A stretch of DNA of 64,000 bases from the NCBI RefSeq assembly GCF_013385175.1, contig NZ_JABZEO010000002.1, positions 428,685-492,684 of the forward strand, in the 5' to 3' direction. The notes beneath the pieces are model-generated. The model saw only the letters and a program-made list of their open reading frames with translations, made no database searches and was not told the DNA's origin. The stretch's first letter is position 1. The number at the start of each line of letters is the position of its first letter. Shown here one piece after another: positions 39,136 through 48,389 of this stretch. The position numbers were made by a program, and so were the translations under genes. This stretch comes from Allochromatium humboldtianum (GTDB lineage: Bacteria; Pseudomonadota; Gammaproteobacteria; Chromatiales; Chromatiaceae).

Positions 39136-39830
39136 GCCGCTGATGGGTCTGTTCGAACCGCTGGAACGGCCCGCGCCGCCGCACGGCGTTTGGCGTACTG
39201 ATCGATGAGGTTCTTGAGCGCGATCATCAGCCCCAACCCGATGAAGGCGCCGGGCGGCAGGATGGCGATCAGCGCGCCCTGGAAATCCTCGCCCAGACTC
39301 AGCGAGATCGCCTTGGCCCAGTCGCCGAGCAGCAGATCGGCCTGATGGAACAGCGTCCCCTGACCGACGAACTCGCGCAGACCGCCGAGCGTGGTCAGCA
39401 CCAGGGTCGCGCCCAGCCCCACCGCCAGACCGTCGAGCAGGGCACGGTCGACCCGATTCTTGGAGGCGAAGGCCTCGGCGCGGCCGATGATCATGCAGTT
39501 GACCACGATCAGCGAGATGAACAGCCCCAGCACCTGATACAGGTCATAGAAGAACGCCTGCATGATCAGCTCGACCAGGGTCACGAAGGAGGCGATGACC
39601 AGCACGAACACCGGGATGCGGATCTCGGGGCGCACCAGATTGCGCACCAGGGAGACCGTGCCGTTGGAGCAGACGATGACCGCCGTGGTCGCCAGACCCA
39701 TGCCGAGTCCGTTGGTGGCCGAAGTCGTGGTCGCCAGCAGCGGACAGAGTCCGAGCAGGGCCACCAGCATCTGGTTGTTGCTCCAGATGCCGCCGCTGAA
39801 GATGCTGCCGTAGGATTGGGGCGCCGACAT
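39132..39830 (-). CDS. rnfE: Rnf electron transport complex subunit E
   Basis: A 232-residue polytopic membrane protein of the RnfE/NqrD family. SNNQMLVALLGLCPLLATTTSATNGLGMG in pieces and LIVVNCMIIGRAEAFASKN are typical; a conserved Cys in GLCPLLA and one in VNCMIIGR belong to the pair that holds an intramembrane iron-sulfur centre with RnfA. The Rnf complex moves electrons between NADH and ferredoxin coupled to an ion gradient, and in phototrophs supplies reduced ferredoxin to nitrogenase. Its ATG overlaps the rnfG stop by one base. Confidence 0.93.
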   Translation of the reverse strand: MSAPQSYGSIFSGGIWSNNQMLVALLGLCPLLATTTSATNGLGMGLATTAVIVCSNGTVSLVRNLVRPEIRIPVFVLVIASFVTLVELIMQAFFYDLYQVLGLFISLIVVNCMIIGRAEAFASKNRVDRALLDGLAVGLGATLVLTTLGGLREFVGQGTLFHQADLLLGDWAKAISLSLGEDFQGALIAILPPGAFIGLGLMIALKNLIDQYAKRRAAARAVPAVRTDPSAA

Positions 39831-40486
39831 CAGCCCTGACCTCCCTCGATCGTCGCTGTTTCAGTCTCGATCGGCTGGTAGAGCGACTCGCCCTGTTGCT
39901 GGACGTAGAGCAGGGTGTCACGCACGGCATTGACGATCGAACGCGGTGTGATGGTGGCGCCCGTGAACTGATCGAACTCACCGCCGTCACGCTTCACCGC
40001 CCACTTCTCCAGCGGCGGATTGGTCAGCGACTTGCCAGTGAAGTCCAGCACCCAGTCCGACTTGGCTTCCTCGATCTTGTCGCCCAGTCCGGGCGTCTCG
40101 TGATGCGAGACCACGCGCACCCCGCCCAGGGTGCCGTCGTGCAGCACCGAGACCAAGAGCTTGATCGGGCCGGCATAGCCGTCCGGGACCACGGGTTCGA
40201 GCACCACGGCGACCGGGGATGCATCATGGCGCGCACGATAGACCTGGGTGGCGTCGGCGCCGAGCAGGTCGCGCGCGCTGACGCGCAGACTGTCCTGGAG
40301 CGGATCATTGTTGATCTGCTCGGCGGGCAGGATGGTGTCGAGCTTGCGCTTCATCGCCTGATACTGGTTGTCGGCGATGCGCTCGCCGACCGAGCCGTGA
40401 GTGACGGCGACCAGCGAGACGCCGCCGATGGCGAAGGCGCCGAGCACGACGCCCGAGAGCAGGATGGATTTGGCCTTGGTCATCAT
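39830..40486 (-). CDS. rnfG: Rnf electron transport complex subunit G
   Basis: About 218 residues: one N-terminal membrane anchor (ILLSGVVLGAFAIGGVSLVAV) and a periplasmic FMN-binding domain. The flavinylation motif reads DQFTGATITPRS, with the Thr of GAT that carries covalent FMN. HETPGLGDKIEE is also conserved. The start ATG at 40486 overlaps the rnfD stop (ATGA); an ATG one codon later is equivalent. The longer open frame upstream is antisense-like and not part of the protein. Confidence 0.94.
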   Translation of the reverse strand: MMTKAKSILLSGVVLGAFAIGGVSLVAVTHGSVGERIADNQYQAMKRKLDTILPAEQINNDPLQDSLRVSARDLLGADATQVYRARHDASPVAVVLEPVVPDGYAGPIKLLVSVLHDGTLGGVRVVSHHETPGLGDKIEEAKSDWVLDFTGKSLTNPPLEKWAVKRDGGEFDQFTGATITPRSIVNAVRDTLLYVQQQGESLYQPIETETATIEGGQG

Positions 40487-41523
40487 GTGCGGGCGCTCCC
40501 ATGTCCAAAGACGCGCGGTTGGGTGTAGTAATCGATGGTCGGGGCGGCGATGTTCATCAGCAAGACCGCGAAGGCCACCGCGTCCGGATAGCCGCCCCAG
40601 GAGCGGATCACATAGACGATGATCCCGATGCTGGCGCCGAAGACGAGCTGGCCCTTCTTGGTGGTGCAGGCCGTCACCGGATCGGTGGCGATGAAGAAGG
40701 CCCCGAGCATGGCGGCGCCGCTGAACAGATGGAACAGCGGCGTGGGATGCGTCTGTGGGTCGATGGCCCAGAACAGAGCGGCGGCCGCCGTCAGGCCCAG
40801 CAGCATGGACACCGGGATGTGCCAGGTGATGATGCGCCGCCACAGCAGATAGACGCCGCCGAGCAGGAAGGCCACCCCGACCCATTCCCAGCCGCGTCCG
40901 CCGAGCCAGCCCCAGGTCTGGCTCTGGCCGATCTGGTCGAGGGTCTGGCCCAGGTCGAGCTTGCCGCGCATCTCGTCGAGCGGCGTGGCCGAGGACAGGG
41001 CATCCCATTCGAACCCGGTCGGCAGGGCGCCGCTCAGGATCAGACGCAGCGACTCCATGAAGCTCAGATGATGCTCGGCCAGTCCGGCGGGCGCCAGCCA
41101 GGTGGTCATGGCCACCGGATAGGAGATCAGCAGGAACACATAGGCCGCCATCGCCGGATTGAAGGGGTTGTAGCCCAGGCCGCCATAGAGCTGCTTGACC
41201 AGCACGATGGCGAACAGCATCCCGAGCAGGGTCAGCCACCAGGGCAGCGTCGGCGAGACCGAGAGCGCGAACAGCACCGCCGTCACTACGGCGCTCAGGT
41301 CGCGCAGCGCGACCCAGGGCGAGCGTCCGCGCAGGAGCATCACGGCCGTTTCGGCCGCCACGGCGAAGCTGACGGCCAGCACGATGTTGATCAGCGTGCC
41401 CCAGCCGAAGAACCAGGTCATGACCAGGATGCCGGGGATGAGCGCCAGCAGCACTTCGAGCATGACCCGATCGACACGGTTCACGCGGGGCACATGGGGG
41501 GAGGAGATGATGGAATTTTGCAT
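40483..41523 (-). CDS. rnfD: Rnf electron transport complex subunit D
   Basis: A 346-residue membrane protein of the RnfD/NqrB family. It has the second flavinylation motif (LSSATPLDEM, Thr of SAT), the core KQLYGGLGYNPFNPAM and the C-terminal FFIATDPVTACTTKKGQL. It opens the rnfD-G-E cluster: upstream there is only a promoter-sized gap, a terminator and a tRNA gene, so the usual rnfA, rnfB and rnfC genes are not adjacent and must be elsewhere if the complex is whole. Confidence 0.95.
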   Translation of the reverse strand: MQNSIISSPHVPRVNRVDRVMLEVLLALIPGILVMTWFFGWGTLINIVLAVSFAVAAETAVMLLRGRSPWVALRDLSAVVTAVLFALSVSPTLPWWLTLLGMLFAIVLVKQLYGGLGYNPFNPAMAAYVFLLISYPVAMTTWLAPAGLAEHHLSFMESLRLILSGALPTGFEWDALSSATPLDEMRGKLDLGQTLDQIGQSQTWGWLGGRGWEWVGVAFLLGGVYLLWRRIITWHIPVSMLLGLTAAAALFWAIDPQTHPTPLFHLFSGAAMLGAFFIATDPVTACTTKKGQLVFGASIGIIVYVIRSWGGYPDAVAFAVLLMNIAAPTIDYYTQPRVFGHGSART

Positions 41524-41645
41524 TACACGGAATCCGCGGGGTTGCTCCAGTGTACCTGCTCGACCACGGGCGTTTGGTCAGCGAGCACTTCCAGGAGTGC
41601 TTGTATATCAGATCCTGCCACTGACCGATGTCTGAAAAAAGACAT

Positions 41646-41681
41646 AAAAAAAACGGCTTAGATGCGATGATCCAAGCCGTT
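41646..41681 (-). terminator. Intrinsic terminator of tRNA-Arg
   Basis: On the minus strand AACGGCTT (41674-41681) pairs with AAGCCGTT (41652-41659), followed by eight T residues (41646-41653). It starts six bases after the tRNA 3' end, and isolates the tRNA from rnfD. Confidence 0.9.
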
Positions 41682-41686
41682 CTGTA

Positions 41687-41763
41687 TGGCGCGCCCGGAA
41701 GGATTCGAACCTCCGACCACCTGGTTCGTAGCCAGGTACTCTATCCAGCTGAGCTACGGGCGC
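41687..41763 (-). tRNA. tRNA-Arg (anticodon ACG)
   Basis: A 77-base tRNA with the 3' CCA encoded. The acceptor stem GCGCCCG/CGGGCGC, D arm, anticodon stem CCTGG/CCAGG with loop CTACGAA (anticodon ACG, read as ICG after deamination, for CGU/CGC/CGA), and T arm with TTCGAAT are all complete. It is transcribed alone between its promoter (41833-41861) and terminator. Confidence 0.97.
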
Positions 41764-41832
41764 TTGATGTTTTGGTTTGTCGATGTTCAGTCAGTTGTGA
41801 CTGATTTCTGGTCTCGACCAACCGAGACGCGC

Positions 41833-41861
41833 ATTATCAAGAAATGCAGAGCGCCTGTCAA
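41833..41861 (-). promoter_or_regulatory. Sigma70 promoter of tRNA-Arg with GC-rich discriminator
   Basis: On the minus strand a perfect TTGACA (41856-41861), exact 17-base spacer and GATAAT (41833-41838) are followed by GCGCGTC, the GC-rich discriminator of stringently controlled stable-RNA promoters. It implies a leader of about 60 bases before the tRNA. Confidence 0.8.
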
Positions 41862-41884
41862 CACCCCATCGCTCATTTTTTGTC

Positions 41885-42529
41885 TCAAGGCGCCAGTCGT
41901 TCGATCTCCCATCCGCCATCGTCCCGCTGGACATAGCGGAAACGATCGTGCAGCCGACTCTCGCGCCCCTGCCAGAACTCGATCATGTCCGGCACGACCC
42001 GATAGCCGCCCCAGAAGTCGGGCAGGGGGATCTCGCCCTGGGAGAAGCGACGCGCCATCTCGGCGACCTTCATCTCCAGCAGCGAGCGCGTGCCGATGAC
42101 CTGGCTCTGAGGCGAGGCCCAGGCGCCGATCTGACTGCCGCGCGGTCGGGTGGTGAAATAGGCCAGCGACTCAGCCGTCGAGATGCGCTTGGCGCGTCCG
42201 CGAATCTGCACCTGTCGCGCCAGCGCCACCCAGGGGAAGAGCATGGCGACCTGCGGATTGGCCTCGATCTCACGCGCCTTGCGGCTCTCGTAGTTGGTGA
42301 AGAAGACGAAACCGCGCGCGTCGTAGAGCTTGAGCAGCACGGTGCGCGCCGAGGGTCGGCCCTGCACGTCGACGGTGCAGAGCGTCAGACTGTTCGGCTC
42401 GGGCAGATCGGTCGCGATGGCCAGCTCATACCAGCCCTGGAACTGCCGGATCGGATCGGGATCGAGTTCGGAGCGCGCAAGACCATGCTCCATCAGCTCG
42501 CGTCTCAGGGTCTCGGGATTCGCGTTCAT
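41885..42529 (-). CDS. pdxH: Pyridoxamine 5'-phosphate oxidase
   Basis: A 214-residue FMN enzyme that oxidises pyridoxine or pyridoxamine phosphate to pyridoxal phosphate, the last step of PLP synthesis and salvage. Conserved blocks are RTVLLKLYDARGFVFFTNY split over two strands, SRKAREIEANP, PRGSQIGAWASPQSQVI and FWQGRESRLHDRF. The ATG at 42529 follows GGAGG by 5 bases; the upstream open frame is discarded. Monocistronic, ahead of tRNA-Arg. Confidence 0.96.
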   Translation of the reverse strand: MNANPETLRRELMEHGLARSELDPDPIRQFQGWYELAIATDLPEPNSLTLCTVDVQGRPSARTVLLKLYDARGFVFFTNYESRKAREIEANPQVAMLFPWVALARQVQIRGRAKRISTAESLAYFTTRPRGSQIGAWASPQSQVIGTRSLLEMKVAEMARRFSQGEIPLPDFWGGYRVVPDMIEFWQGRESRLHDRFRYVQRDDGGWEIERLAP

Positions 42530-42648
42530 CACCCCTCCGACCGCCGGCTGAAGCGGCGTCGTCCGCCGCCGGACATGAACGCAACGCGCGCTCGTTCGCC
42601 GGGCGAATCCAAGCGCACAGAAGTGGTGTCGAAATTCCTCATTGAAAA

Positions 42649-42677
42649 TTATCAATCCAAATAGAGAAAATTAGAAT
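42649..42677 (+). promoter_or_regulatory. Candidate aceA promoter
   Basis: TTATCA (42649-42654) and TAGAAT (42672-42677) with a 17-base spacer sit in the AT-rich core. If used, the aceA leader would be about 180 bases and include the direct repeats and the hairpin. Matches to consensus are 4/6 and 5/6. Confidence 0.4.
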
Positions 42678-42788
42678 AATTGACTCGTCAAATGCTGACG
42701 GTTTCGGTAGGTTTCAAGGTCAAGACCCAGCACAAAGGTCAAACATAGCCTCGACCAAACGCCCGTTCGACGTCGAGTGTCGAGCGAG

Positions 42789-42817
42789 GATCGTCATGAA
42801 GCCTTCATGACGATCCA
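42789..42817. promoter_or_regulatory. Perfect 13-bp inverted repeat in aceA leader
   Basis: GGATCGTCATGAA, a 3-base centre GCC, and TTCATGACGATCC form a flawless dyad ending 47 bases before the aceA ATG. No T-run follows, so it is not an intrinsic terminator. It could be an operator for a dimeric repressor or an RNA hairpin in the leader. Confidence 0.7.
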
Positions 42818-42864
42818 GGCGAGGCCGGACTTCATAACCGGACAACCACTGAGGAAGCGAGCCG

Positions 42865-44172
42865 ATGAACCGTCAAGATCAGATCCAGGCCATCGAACGT
42901 GACTGGGCCGAGAATCCACGCTGGACCGATGTCGAGCGCGGCTACAGCGCCGCCGACGTGGTGCGTCTGCGCGGATCGGTTCAGCCCGAGTACACCTATG
43001 CCAAGCTGGGCGCCGAGAAGCTCTGGAAGCGTATCCGTGGCGAGTCCAAGAAGGGCTATGTCAACTGCATGGGCGCCATCACCGGCGGTCAGGCCATGCA
43101 GCAGGCCAAGGCCGGCATCGAGGCCATCTATCTCTCGGGCTGGCAGGTCGCCGCCGACGGCAACACCTCCGAGACCATGTACCCCGACCAGTCGCTCTAC
43201 GCCTATGACTCGGTCCCGACCATGGTGCGGCGCATCAACAACAGCTTCAAGCGCGCCGATGAGATCCAGTGGTCGCGCGGCATCGGTCCCGGCGACGAGG
43301 GTTACATCGACTACTTCCTGCCGATCGTGGCCGATGCCGAGGCCGGTTTCGGCGGCGTGCTCAACGCCTTCGAGCTGATGAAGAACATGATCGCCAATGG
43401 CGCCGCCGGTGTCCATTTCGAGGACCAGCTTGCGGCGGTCAAGAAGTGCGGTCACATGGGGGGCAAGGTGCTGGTGCCCACGCGCGAGGCGGTGCAGAAG
43501 CTGATCGCGGCGCGTCTGGCCGCCGACGTCATGGGCGTGCCGACCCTGCTGCTGGCGCGCACCGATGCCGAGGCCGCCAACCTGCTCACCAGCGATGTCG
43601 ACGACAACGACCGTCCCTTCATCACAGGCGCGCGCACCGATGAGGGCTTCTACGTCGTCAAGAACGGTCTGGAGCAGGCCATCAGTCGCGGTTTGGCCTA
43701 TGCACCCTATGCCGATCTGGTGTGGTGTGAGACCGGCACGCCGGATCTCGGGTTCGCGCGCGAGTTCGCGCAAGCCGTGCTGGGTGCGAATCCCAACAAA
43801 CTGCTGGCCTACAACTGTTCGCCCTCGTTCAACTGGAAGAAGAACCTGGACGATCGCACCATCGCGCGCTTCCAGGACGAACTGGCCGACATGGGCTACA
43901 AGTACCAGTTCATCACGCTCGCCGGCATTCACAGCATGTGGTACAACATGTTCGATCTGGCCTACGACTATGCGCGCGGCGAGGGCATGCGTCACTATGT
44001 CGAGAAGGTCCAGGGGCCGGAGTTCGCCGCGCGCGAGAAGGGTTACACCTTCGTCTCGCATCAGCAGGAAGTGGGCGCCGGTTACTTCGACGACGTGACC
44101 ACGGTCATCCAGGGCGGTCAGTCGTCGGTCACGGCGCTGACCGGCTCGACCGAGGAAGAGCAGTTCCACTGA
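42865..44172 (+). CDS. aceA: Isocitrate lyase
   Basis: 435 residues, the normal bacterial length. It cleaves isocitrate to glyoxylate and succinate, allowing net growth on acetate. The signature [11 protein letters not shown] carries the catalytic Cys; ADAEAGFGG (metal), FEDQ and [10 protein letters not shown] are intact. A GAGG precedes the ATG by 7 to 8 bases. It stands alone with a strong terminator; no malate synthase gene is in the window. The leader hints at dedicated regulation. Confidence 0.97.
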   Translation: MNRQDQIQAIERDWAENPRWTDVERGYSAADVVRLRGSVQPEYTYAKLGAEKLWKRIRGESKKGYVNCMGAITGGQAMQQAKAGIEAIYLSGWQVAADGNTSETMYPDQSLYAYDSVPTMVRRINNSFKRADEIQWSRGIGPGDEGYIDYFLPIVADAEAGFGGVLNAFELMKNMIANGAAGVHFEDQLAAVKKCGHMGGKVLVPTREAVQKLIAARLAADVMGVPTLLLARTDAEAANLLTSDVDDNDRPFITGARTDEGFYVVKNGLEQAISRGLAYAPYADLVWCETGTPDLGFAREFAQAVLGANPNKLLAYNCSPSFNWKKNLDDRTIARFQDELADMGYKYQFITLAGIHSMWYNMFDLAYDYARGEGMRHYVEKVQGPEFAAREKGYTFVSHQQEVGAGYFDDVTTVIQGGQSSVTALTGSTEEEQFH

Positions 44173-44228
44173 GTTCCGGTCTGAACGGCCTGGGCTGATC
44201 CGGGCCGAGCCAAAAGCCGACAAACGAG

Positions 44229-44261
44229 AACGCGCGAGGGTGAAGATCCTCGCGCGTTTTT
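44229..44261 (+). terminator. Intrinsic terminator of aceA
   Basis: AACGCGCGAGG (44229-44239) pairs perfectly over 11 bp with CCTCGCGCGTT (44248-44258) across an 8-base loop, running into five T residues. It is 57 bases past the aceA stop. Confidence 0.92.
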
Positions 44262-44354
44262 GCGTGCGTCGCTGGAGCAGCTGCGGCGACCGTGGGTTGC
44301 TCCCCGTCGATCGAGACAGGAGCGGCCTGCGGCCGCTTGTCATCGGGGCGACGG

Positions 44355-47312
44355 TTACTGGCAGGCTTCGCAGTCCGGGTCCAGGATCGAGCAGGCGCTC
44401 GGGGCGGCTGTCGCGGCCGCCGGTGCGTCATCGGCCGTGTCACTCGCCTTGGCGGTCTGTCGCCCGAGATAGTTGCCGCCGACCGCGCTCAGTCGATTGG
44501 CGCGGCTGGTGTCGGCCATCGTGGACTTCTCGACATGGGTCGCACCCATCGAGCGCAGATAATAGGTCGTCTTCAGTCCGCGCACCCAGGCGAGCTTGTA
44601 GAGGTTGTCGAGCTTCTTGCCGCTGGGTTCCTGCATGTAGAGATTGAGGCTCTGGGCCTGATCGAGCCACTTCTGACGGCGGCTGGCGGCCTCGACCAGC
44701 CAGCGCGGATCGATCTCGAAGGCGGTGGCATAGAGTTCCTTGATCTCGTCCGGAATCCGGTCGATGGGCAGGAGCGAGCCGTCGTAATACTTGAGGTCGT
44801 TGACCATGACCGCGTCCCACAGACCGCGTTCCTTGAGATCGGCGACCAGATAGGGATTGACGACCGTGAACTCACCCGAGAGGTTGGATTTGACGAACAG
44901 GTTCTGGTACGTCGGTTCGATCGACTGACTGACCCCGACGATGTTGCTGATGGTCGCCGTCGGCGCGATGGCCAGACAGTTGGAATTGCGCATCCCGACG
45001 GTCTGGATCCGCTCGCGCAGGCGATCCCAATCCAGCGTGTGGCTGGTGTCCATCTGGAGATAGCCGCCGCGTCCCTGTTCCATCAAGCCGATACTGTCGA
45101 TCGGCAGCACGCCCTGGCTCCACAGCGAACCCTCGAAGCTCGGATAACGCCCGCGCTCGGCGGCCAGATCGGCGCTGGCCTCGATGGCGTAATAGCTCAG
45201 ATATTCGGTGCTCTGATCGGCGAAGGCCACGGCTTCCTGGCTGGCATAGGGGATACGCAGCCGGTAGAGCGCGTCCTGAAAGCCCATGAGCCCCAGCCCC
45301 ACCGGACGATGACGCAGGTTCGAGGCGCGCGCCTGGGGGACATTGTAGAAGTTGTAGTCGATGACGTTGTCGAGCATGCGCATAGCGGTGCGCACGGTCC
45401 GGCGCAGACGTTGGGTGTCGAGTCCCTTGTCGGTGATGTGCGCGGCCAGATTGATCGACCCAAGATTGCAGACCGCGACTTCTAAGTCATTGGTATGCAA
45501 AGTAATTTCGGTGCAGAGGTTAGAGCTGTGCACCACGCCGACATGCTGGTTGGTGTAGCGCAGATTGCAGGGGTCTTTGAACGCGATCCAGGGATGCCCG
45601 GTCTCGAACAGCATCGCCAGCATCTTGCGCCACAGATCCACGGCCTTGAGGCGCTTGCCGATCTTCAGCTCGCCGCGCGCGGCGCGTTCCTCATAGGCGA
45701 CATAGGCCTGCTCGAACGCCTGTCCGGTGAGGTCGTGCAGATCCGGCGTCTCGTCGGGTGAGAACAGCGTCCAGTGCCCATCCTCGGCCACGCGCTTCAT
45801 GAACAGATCCGGCACCCAGTTGGCGGTGTTCATGTCATGAGTGCGGCGGCGATCGTCGCCCGTGTTCTTGCGCAGATCGAGGAATTCCTCGATGTCGATG
45901 TGCCAGGTTTCCAGATAAGCACAAACCGCGCCGCGCCGGCGGCCTCCCTGGTTCACAGCTATGGCCGTGTCATTGGCGACCTTGAGGAACGGAATCACGC
46001 CCTGACTCTTGCCGTTGGTCCCCTTGATATGCGCGCCCATGCCGCGCACGCGCGTCCAGTCGTTGCCCAGCCCGCCGGCGAACTTGGACAGCAGCGCATT
46101 GTCCTTGATGGCGCTGTAGATGCCGTCGAGATCGTCCGGGACCGTGGTCAGGAAGCACGAACTCAATTGCGGACGCGGCGCACCCGAGTTGAACAGGGTC
46201 GGCGTCGAGCACATGAAATCGAAGCTGGAGAGCAGCTCATAGAACTCGATGGCGCGCTCCTCGCGCTCGATCTCGTTGATTGCCAACCCCATGGCCACGC
46301 GCATGAAGAATGCTTGCGGCAGCTCGAAGCGGATGCCGTCGGCGGTGTGGATGAAATAGCGATCGTAGAGCGTTTGCAGCCCCAGATAGGTGAACTGGAG
46401 ATCGCGCTCGGGCTTGAGCGCCGCGCCGAGCCGCTTGAGATCGTAGCGCGCGAGCTGGCCGTCGAGATGTTCCAGATCGGCGGCACGCTTGACGTAGGCG
46501 GCGAAATAATCGCCATAGCGCTCGGCCATGTCCGCCTGGGTCTCGACCCCGACCGCCAGATCGAGGAACCCGAGCGCCTCACGCCGCAGGATGTCGAGCA
46601 GCAGACGCGCGGCGGCCTGGCTGTATTGCGGCTCGCGTTCGATCAGGGTCCGCGCCGACATCACCAGCGCCTGACGGACGTCGGCCTCGCGCACGCCGTC
46701 GAATAGATTGCGCAGGGTATCGCTCAGGATGGCATTGGGATCGACCGCATCGAGATCGCGGCTGCTCTCCTCCAGCAGCCGCGCCATGTGCGCCACGTCC
46801 AGCGGGCGGGTCGAGCCGTCGGCCAGGGTGACGTTGATCGGATGGGGTTCGCGAATCGCCGCCGTCTCAGCGGCGGCCTTGGCGGCACGTTCACGGGCGC
46901 GCGCCTCGCGATAGAGCACATAGTCGCGCGCGATCCGATGCTCCCCGGCGCGCATCAGCGCCAGTTCGACCTGATCCTGGATGTCCTCGATATGCACCGT
47001 GCCGCCGCCCGACAGCCGGCGGGTGAGGGCGCCGACCACCTGCTCGGTCAGCTCGGCGACGCGATCGTGGATACGACTGGAGGCGCCCGCCGAATCGCCC
47101 TCGACCGCCAGGAACGCCTTGGTCATGGCCACCATGATCTTGCTCGGATCGAAGTGCGTGACCTGACCGTTGCGACGGATGACCTGGACCCGGCCGGGAA
47201 CGTGGCCGGGGCTCTCGGCGCCGTCCGGCGTGGCTGTCTGGGGCACGCCCGGATCGGCGTGGCGAGCCTGGGCGGGGTGCTGATGGATCACGGTCAGGCG
47301 GCTGGCGGACAT
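44355..47312 (-). CDS. nrdA: Ribonucleoside-diphosphate reductase class Ia, large subunit
   Basis: 985 residues. An ATP-cone (VQVIRRNGQVTHFDPSKI, residues about 40-130) is followed by a second cone-like segment (about 150-245), an arrangement also known from the Pseudomonas enzyme and longer than E. coli NrdA. The barrel holds the active-site Cys residues (LSSCFLTTVPDD, SSNLCTEITL, VCNLGSINLA), and the C-terminal DPDCEACQ supplies the CxxC that re-reduces the site. It makes all deoxyribonucleotides with NrdB (54821). GGAGGA lies 3 bases before the ATG. NrdR-like boxes overlap its promoter. Confidence 0.97.
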   Translation of the reverse strand: MSASRLTVIHQHPAQARHADPGVPQTATPDGAESPGHVPGRVQVIRRNGQVTHFDPSKIMVAMTKAFLAVEGDSAGASSRIHDRVAELTEQVVGALTRRLSGGGTVHIEDIQDQVELALMRAGEHRIARDYVLYREARARERAAKAAAETAAIREPHPINVTLADGSTRPLDVAHMARLLEESSRDLDAVDPNAILSDTLRNLFDGVREADVRQALVMSARTLIEREPQYSQAAARLLLDILRREALGFLDLAVGVETQADMAERYGDYFAAYVKRAADLEHLDGQLARYDLKRLGAALKPERDLQFTYLGLQTLYDRYFIHTADGIRFELPQAFFMRVAMGLAINEIEREERAIEFYELLSSFDFMCSTPTLFNSGAPRPQLSSCFLTTVPDDLDGIYSAIKDNALLSKFAGGLGNDWTRVRGMGAHIKGTNGKSQGVIPFLKVANDTAIAVNQGGRRRGAVCAYLETWHIDIEEFLDLRKNTGDDRRRTHDMNTANWVPDLFMKRVAEDGHWTLFSPDETPDLHDLTGQAFEQAYVAYEERAARGELKIGKRLKAVDLWRKMLAMLFETGHPWIAFKDPCNLRYTNQHVGVVHSSNLCTEITLHTNDLEVAVCNLGSINLAAHITDKGLDTQRLRRTVRTAMRMLDNVIDYNFYNVPQARASNLRHRPVGLGLMGFQDALYRLRIPYASQEAVAFADQSTEYLSYYAIEASADLAAERGRYPSFEGSLWSQGVLPIDSIGLMEQGRGGYLQMDTSHTLDWDRLRERIQTVGMRNSNCLAIAPTATISNIVGVSQSIEPTYQNLFVKSNLSGEFTVVNPYLVADLKERGLWDAVMVNDLKYYDGSLLPIDRIPDEIKELYATAFEIDPRWLVEAASRRQKWLDQAQSLNLYMQEPSGKKLDNLYKLAWVRGLKTTYYLRSMGATHVEKSTMADTSRANRLSAVGGNYLGRQTAKASDTADDAPAAATAAPSACSILDPDCEACQ

Positions 47313-47377
47313 GGCTCCTCCGGGAGATGCTGGAACTGGCGCCGCTCCTGGCTCGATGAGCGACGCGCTGAGAAGCC

Positions 47378-47425
47378 GGTCAATATATACGCCATAAAGG
47401 CTGAGTCAACCCCAACATATTGTGT
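47378..47425 (-). promoter_or_regulatory. Paired NrdR-like boxes and promoter of nrdA
   Basis: Two 16-bp sites at 47378-47393 and 47410-47425 resemble the NrdR consensus ACACTATATATAGTGT, with centres 32 bp apart. On the minus strand TTGACT (47404-47409) and TATATT (47382-47387), spacer 16, form a sigma70-like promoter whose -10 lies inside the proximal box, so NrdR binding would block it. Confidence 0.68.
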
Positions 47426-47542
47426 CTGTGTCGCCGCACTGAAAACCGGCTTGGAGTCTTCAGGCGCATTCCATACACTCCGGAAAACACCACGACAAGA
47501 ACAGGGACCGCCGAGTCCCGCCTGCCAGGCTGGAGGAAACCG

Positions 47543-48367
47543 ATGACTCGCCTTACCACCGTCTTCATCGCCCTCGGGATGCTGAGCGCCTCCCAGAGCG
47601 TCGGCGCCGATGACCCTCCGGGCGACCCCGCCGAACTCGCCAAGCGCGAATACGAGCAGGTCATGGCACTGACGCCCGACATCGACAACGGCCGCCGGGT
47701 CTATCTGACCTGTGCCGTCTGCCATGGCCCCGAGGGCTGGGGCACGCCCGACGGCGCCTATCCGCAGATCGCCGGACAGTGGCGCGAGGTCATCATCAAG
47801 CAACTGGCCGACATCCGCGCCCGTCATCGCGACAATCCGCTCATGTATCCCTTCTCGCTGACACGCATTCTGGGCGGTCCGCAGAACATGGCCGATGTCG
47901 CCGCCTATGTGGCCGCGCTGCCGATGACGACCGGCAATGGCGTCGGGCCAGGGCTGGATCTCGAACTCGGCGCACGTCTGTATGCCGAGCATTGCGCCGA
48001 CTGTCATGGCGAGCGTGGTGAGGGCAAGCCCGCCAAGCCGACTCCGGCCATCGCAGCCCAGCACTTCCCCTACCTGATGGGGCAGTTCGACGCCATCCGC
48101 AACGGGCGGCGCAAGAACGCCAATCCCGAGATGATCGAGCAGATCGCCGGGTTCAGCCCGCGCGATCAGGCGGCCGTGCTCGATTACACGTCGAGATTGC
48201 GTCCGGCCCCCGAGAAGCTGGCCGCAGAGAATTGGCTCAATCCCGACTTCCCCAATTATGTGCGCGAGACCATGGGGATGCCGCCGCTGCCGCCTCCGCT
48301 GCCTGTCGCGCCGCCCATGCCGGCGCCATTCCCGATCGCGCCGATGCCGTCATCCGTGCCGGAGTGA
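47543..48367 (+). CDS. Dihaem cytochrome c (c4-like) with Pro-rich tail
   Basis: 274 residues with a Sec signal (VFIALGMLSASQSVGA) and two haem-binding CxxCH motifs, TCAVCHGPEG and HCADCHGERG, one per domain, each with downstream Met candidates. It should be a periplasmic electron carrier of the c4/c553-dihaem type. The last ~30 residues are a Pro/Ala/Met repeat-rich tail (PPLPPPLPVAPPMPAP), atypical for c4. GGAGG at 47532-47536 is 6 bases before the ATG, fixing the start; the open frame upstream is not used. Divergent from nrdA. Its redox partners are not evident. Confidence 0.88.
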   Translation: MTRLTTVFIALGMLSASQSVGADDPPGDPAELAKREYEQVMALTPDIDNGRRVYLTCAVCHGPEGWGTPDGAYPQIAGQWREVIIKQLADIRARHRDNPLMYPFSLTRILGGPQNMADVAAYVAALPMTTGNGVGPGLDLELGARLYAEHCADCHGERGEGKPAKPTPAIAAQHFPYLMGQFDAIRNGRRKNANPEMIEQIAGFSPRDQAAVLDYTSRLRPAPEKLAAENWLNPDFPNYVRETMGMPPLPPPLPVAPPMPAPFPIAPMPSSVPE

Positions 48368-48389
48368 CCGACGGTGCGAGTGTCCTGAA

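Larger units (their letters stand above)
42530..42864. other. Intergenic region between pdxH and aceA
   Basis: 335 bases with no convincing gene. It contains an AT-rich core (about 42635-42690, unlike the GC-rich surroundings), a promoter-like pair, two direct repeats AAGGTCAA at 42716-42723 and 42735-42742, and a perfect 13-bp inverted repeat at 42789-42817. It probably holds the aceA promoter, operators and leader. Confidence 0.6.

Noticed and set aside
39830..41239. RnfG extended to 469 residues
   Set aside because: The extension overlaps rnfD in another frame and lacks similarity; the ATGA junction fixes the RnfG start.
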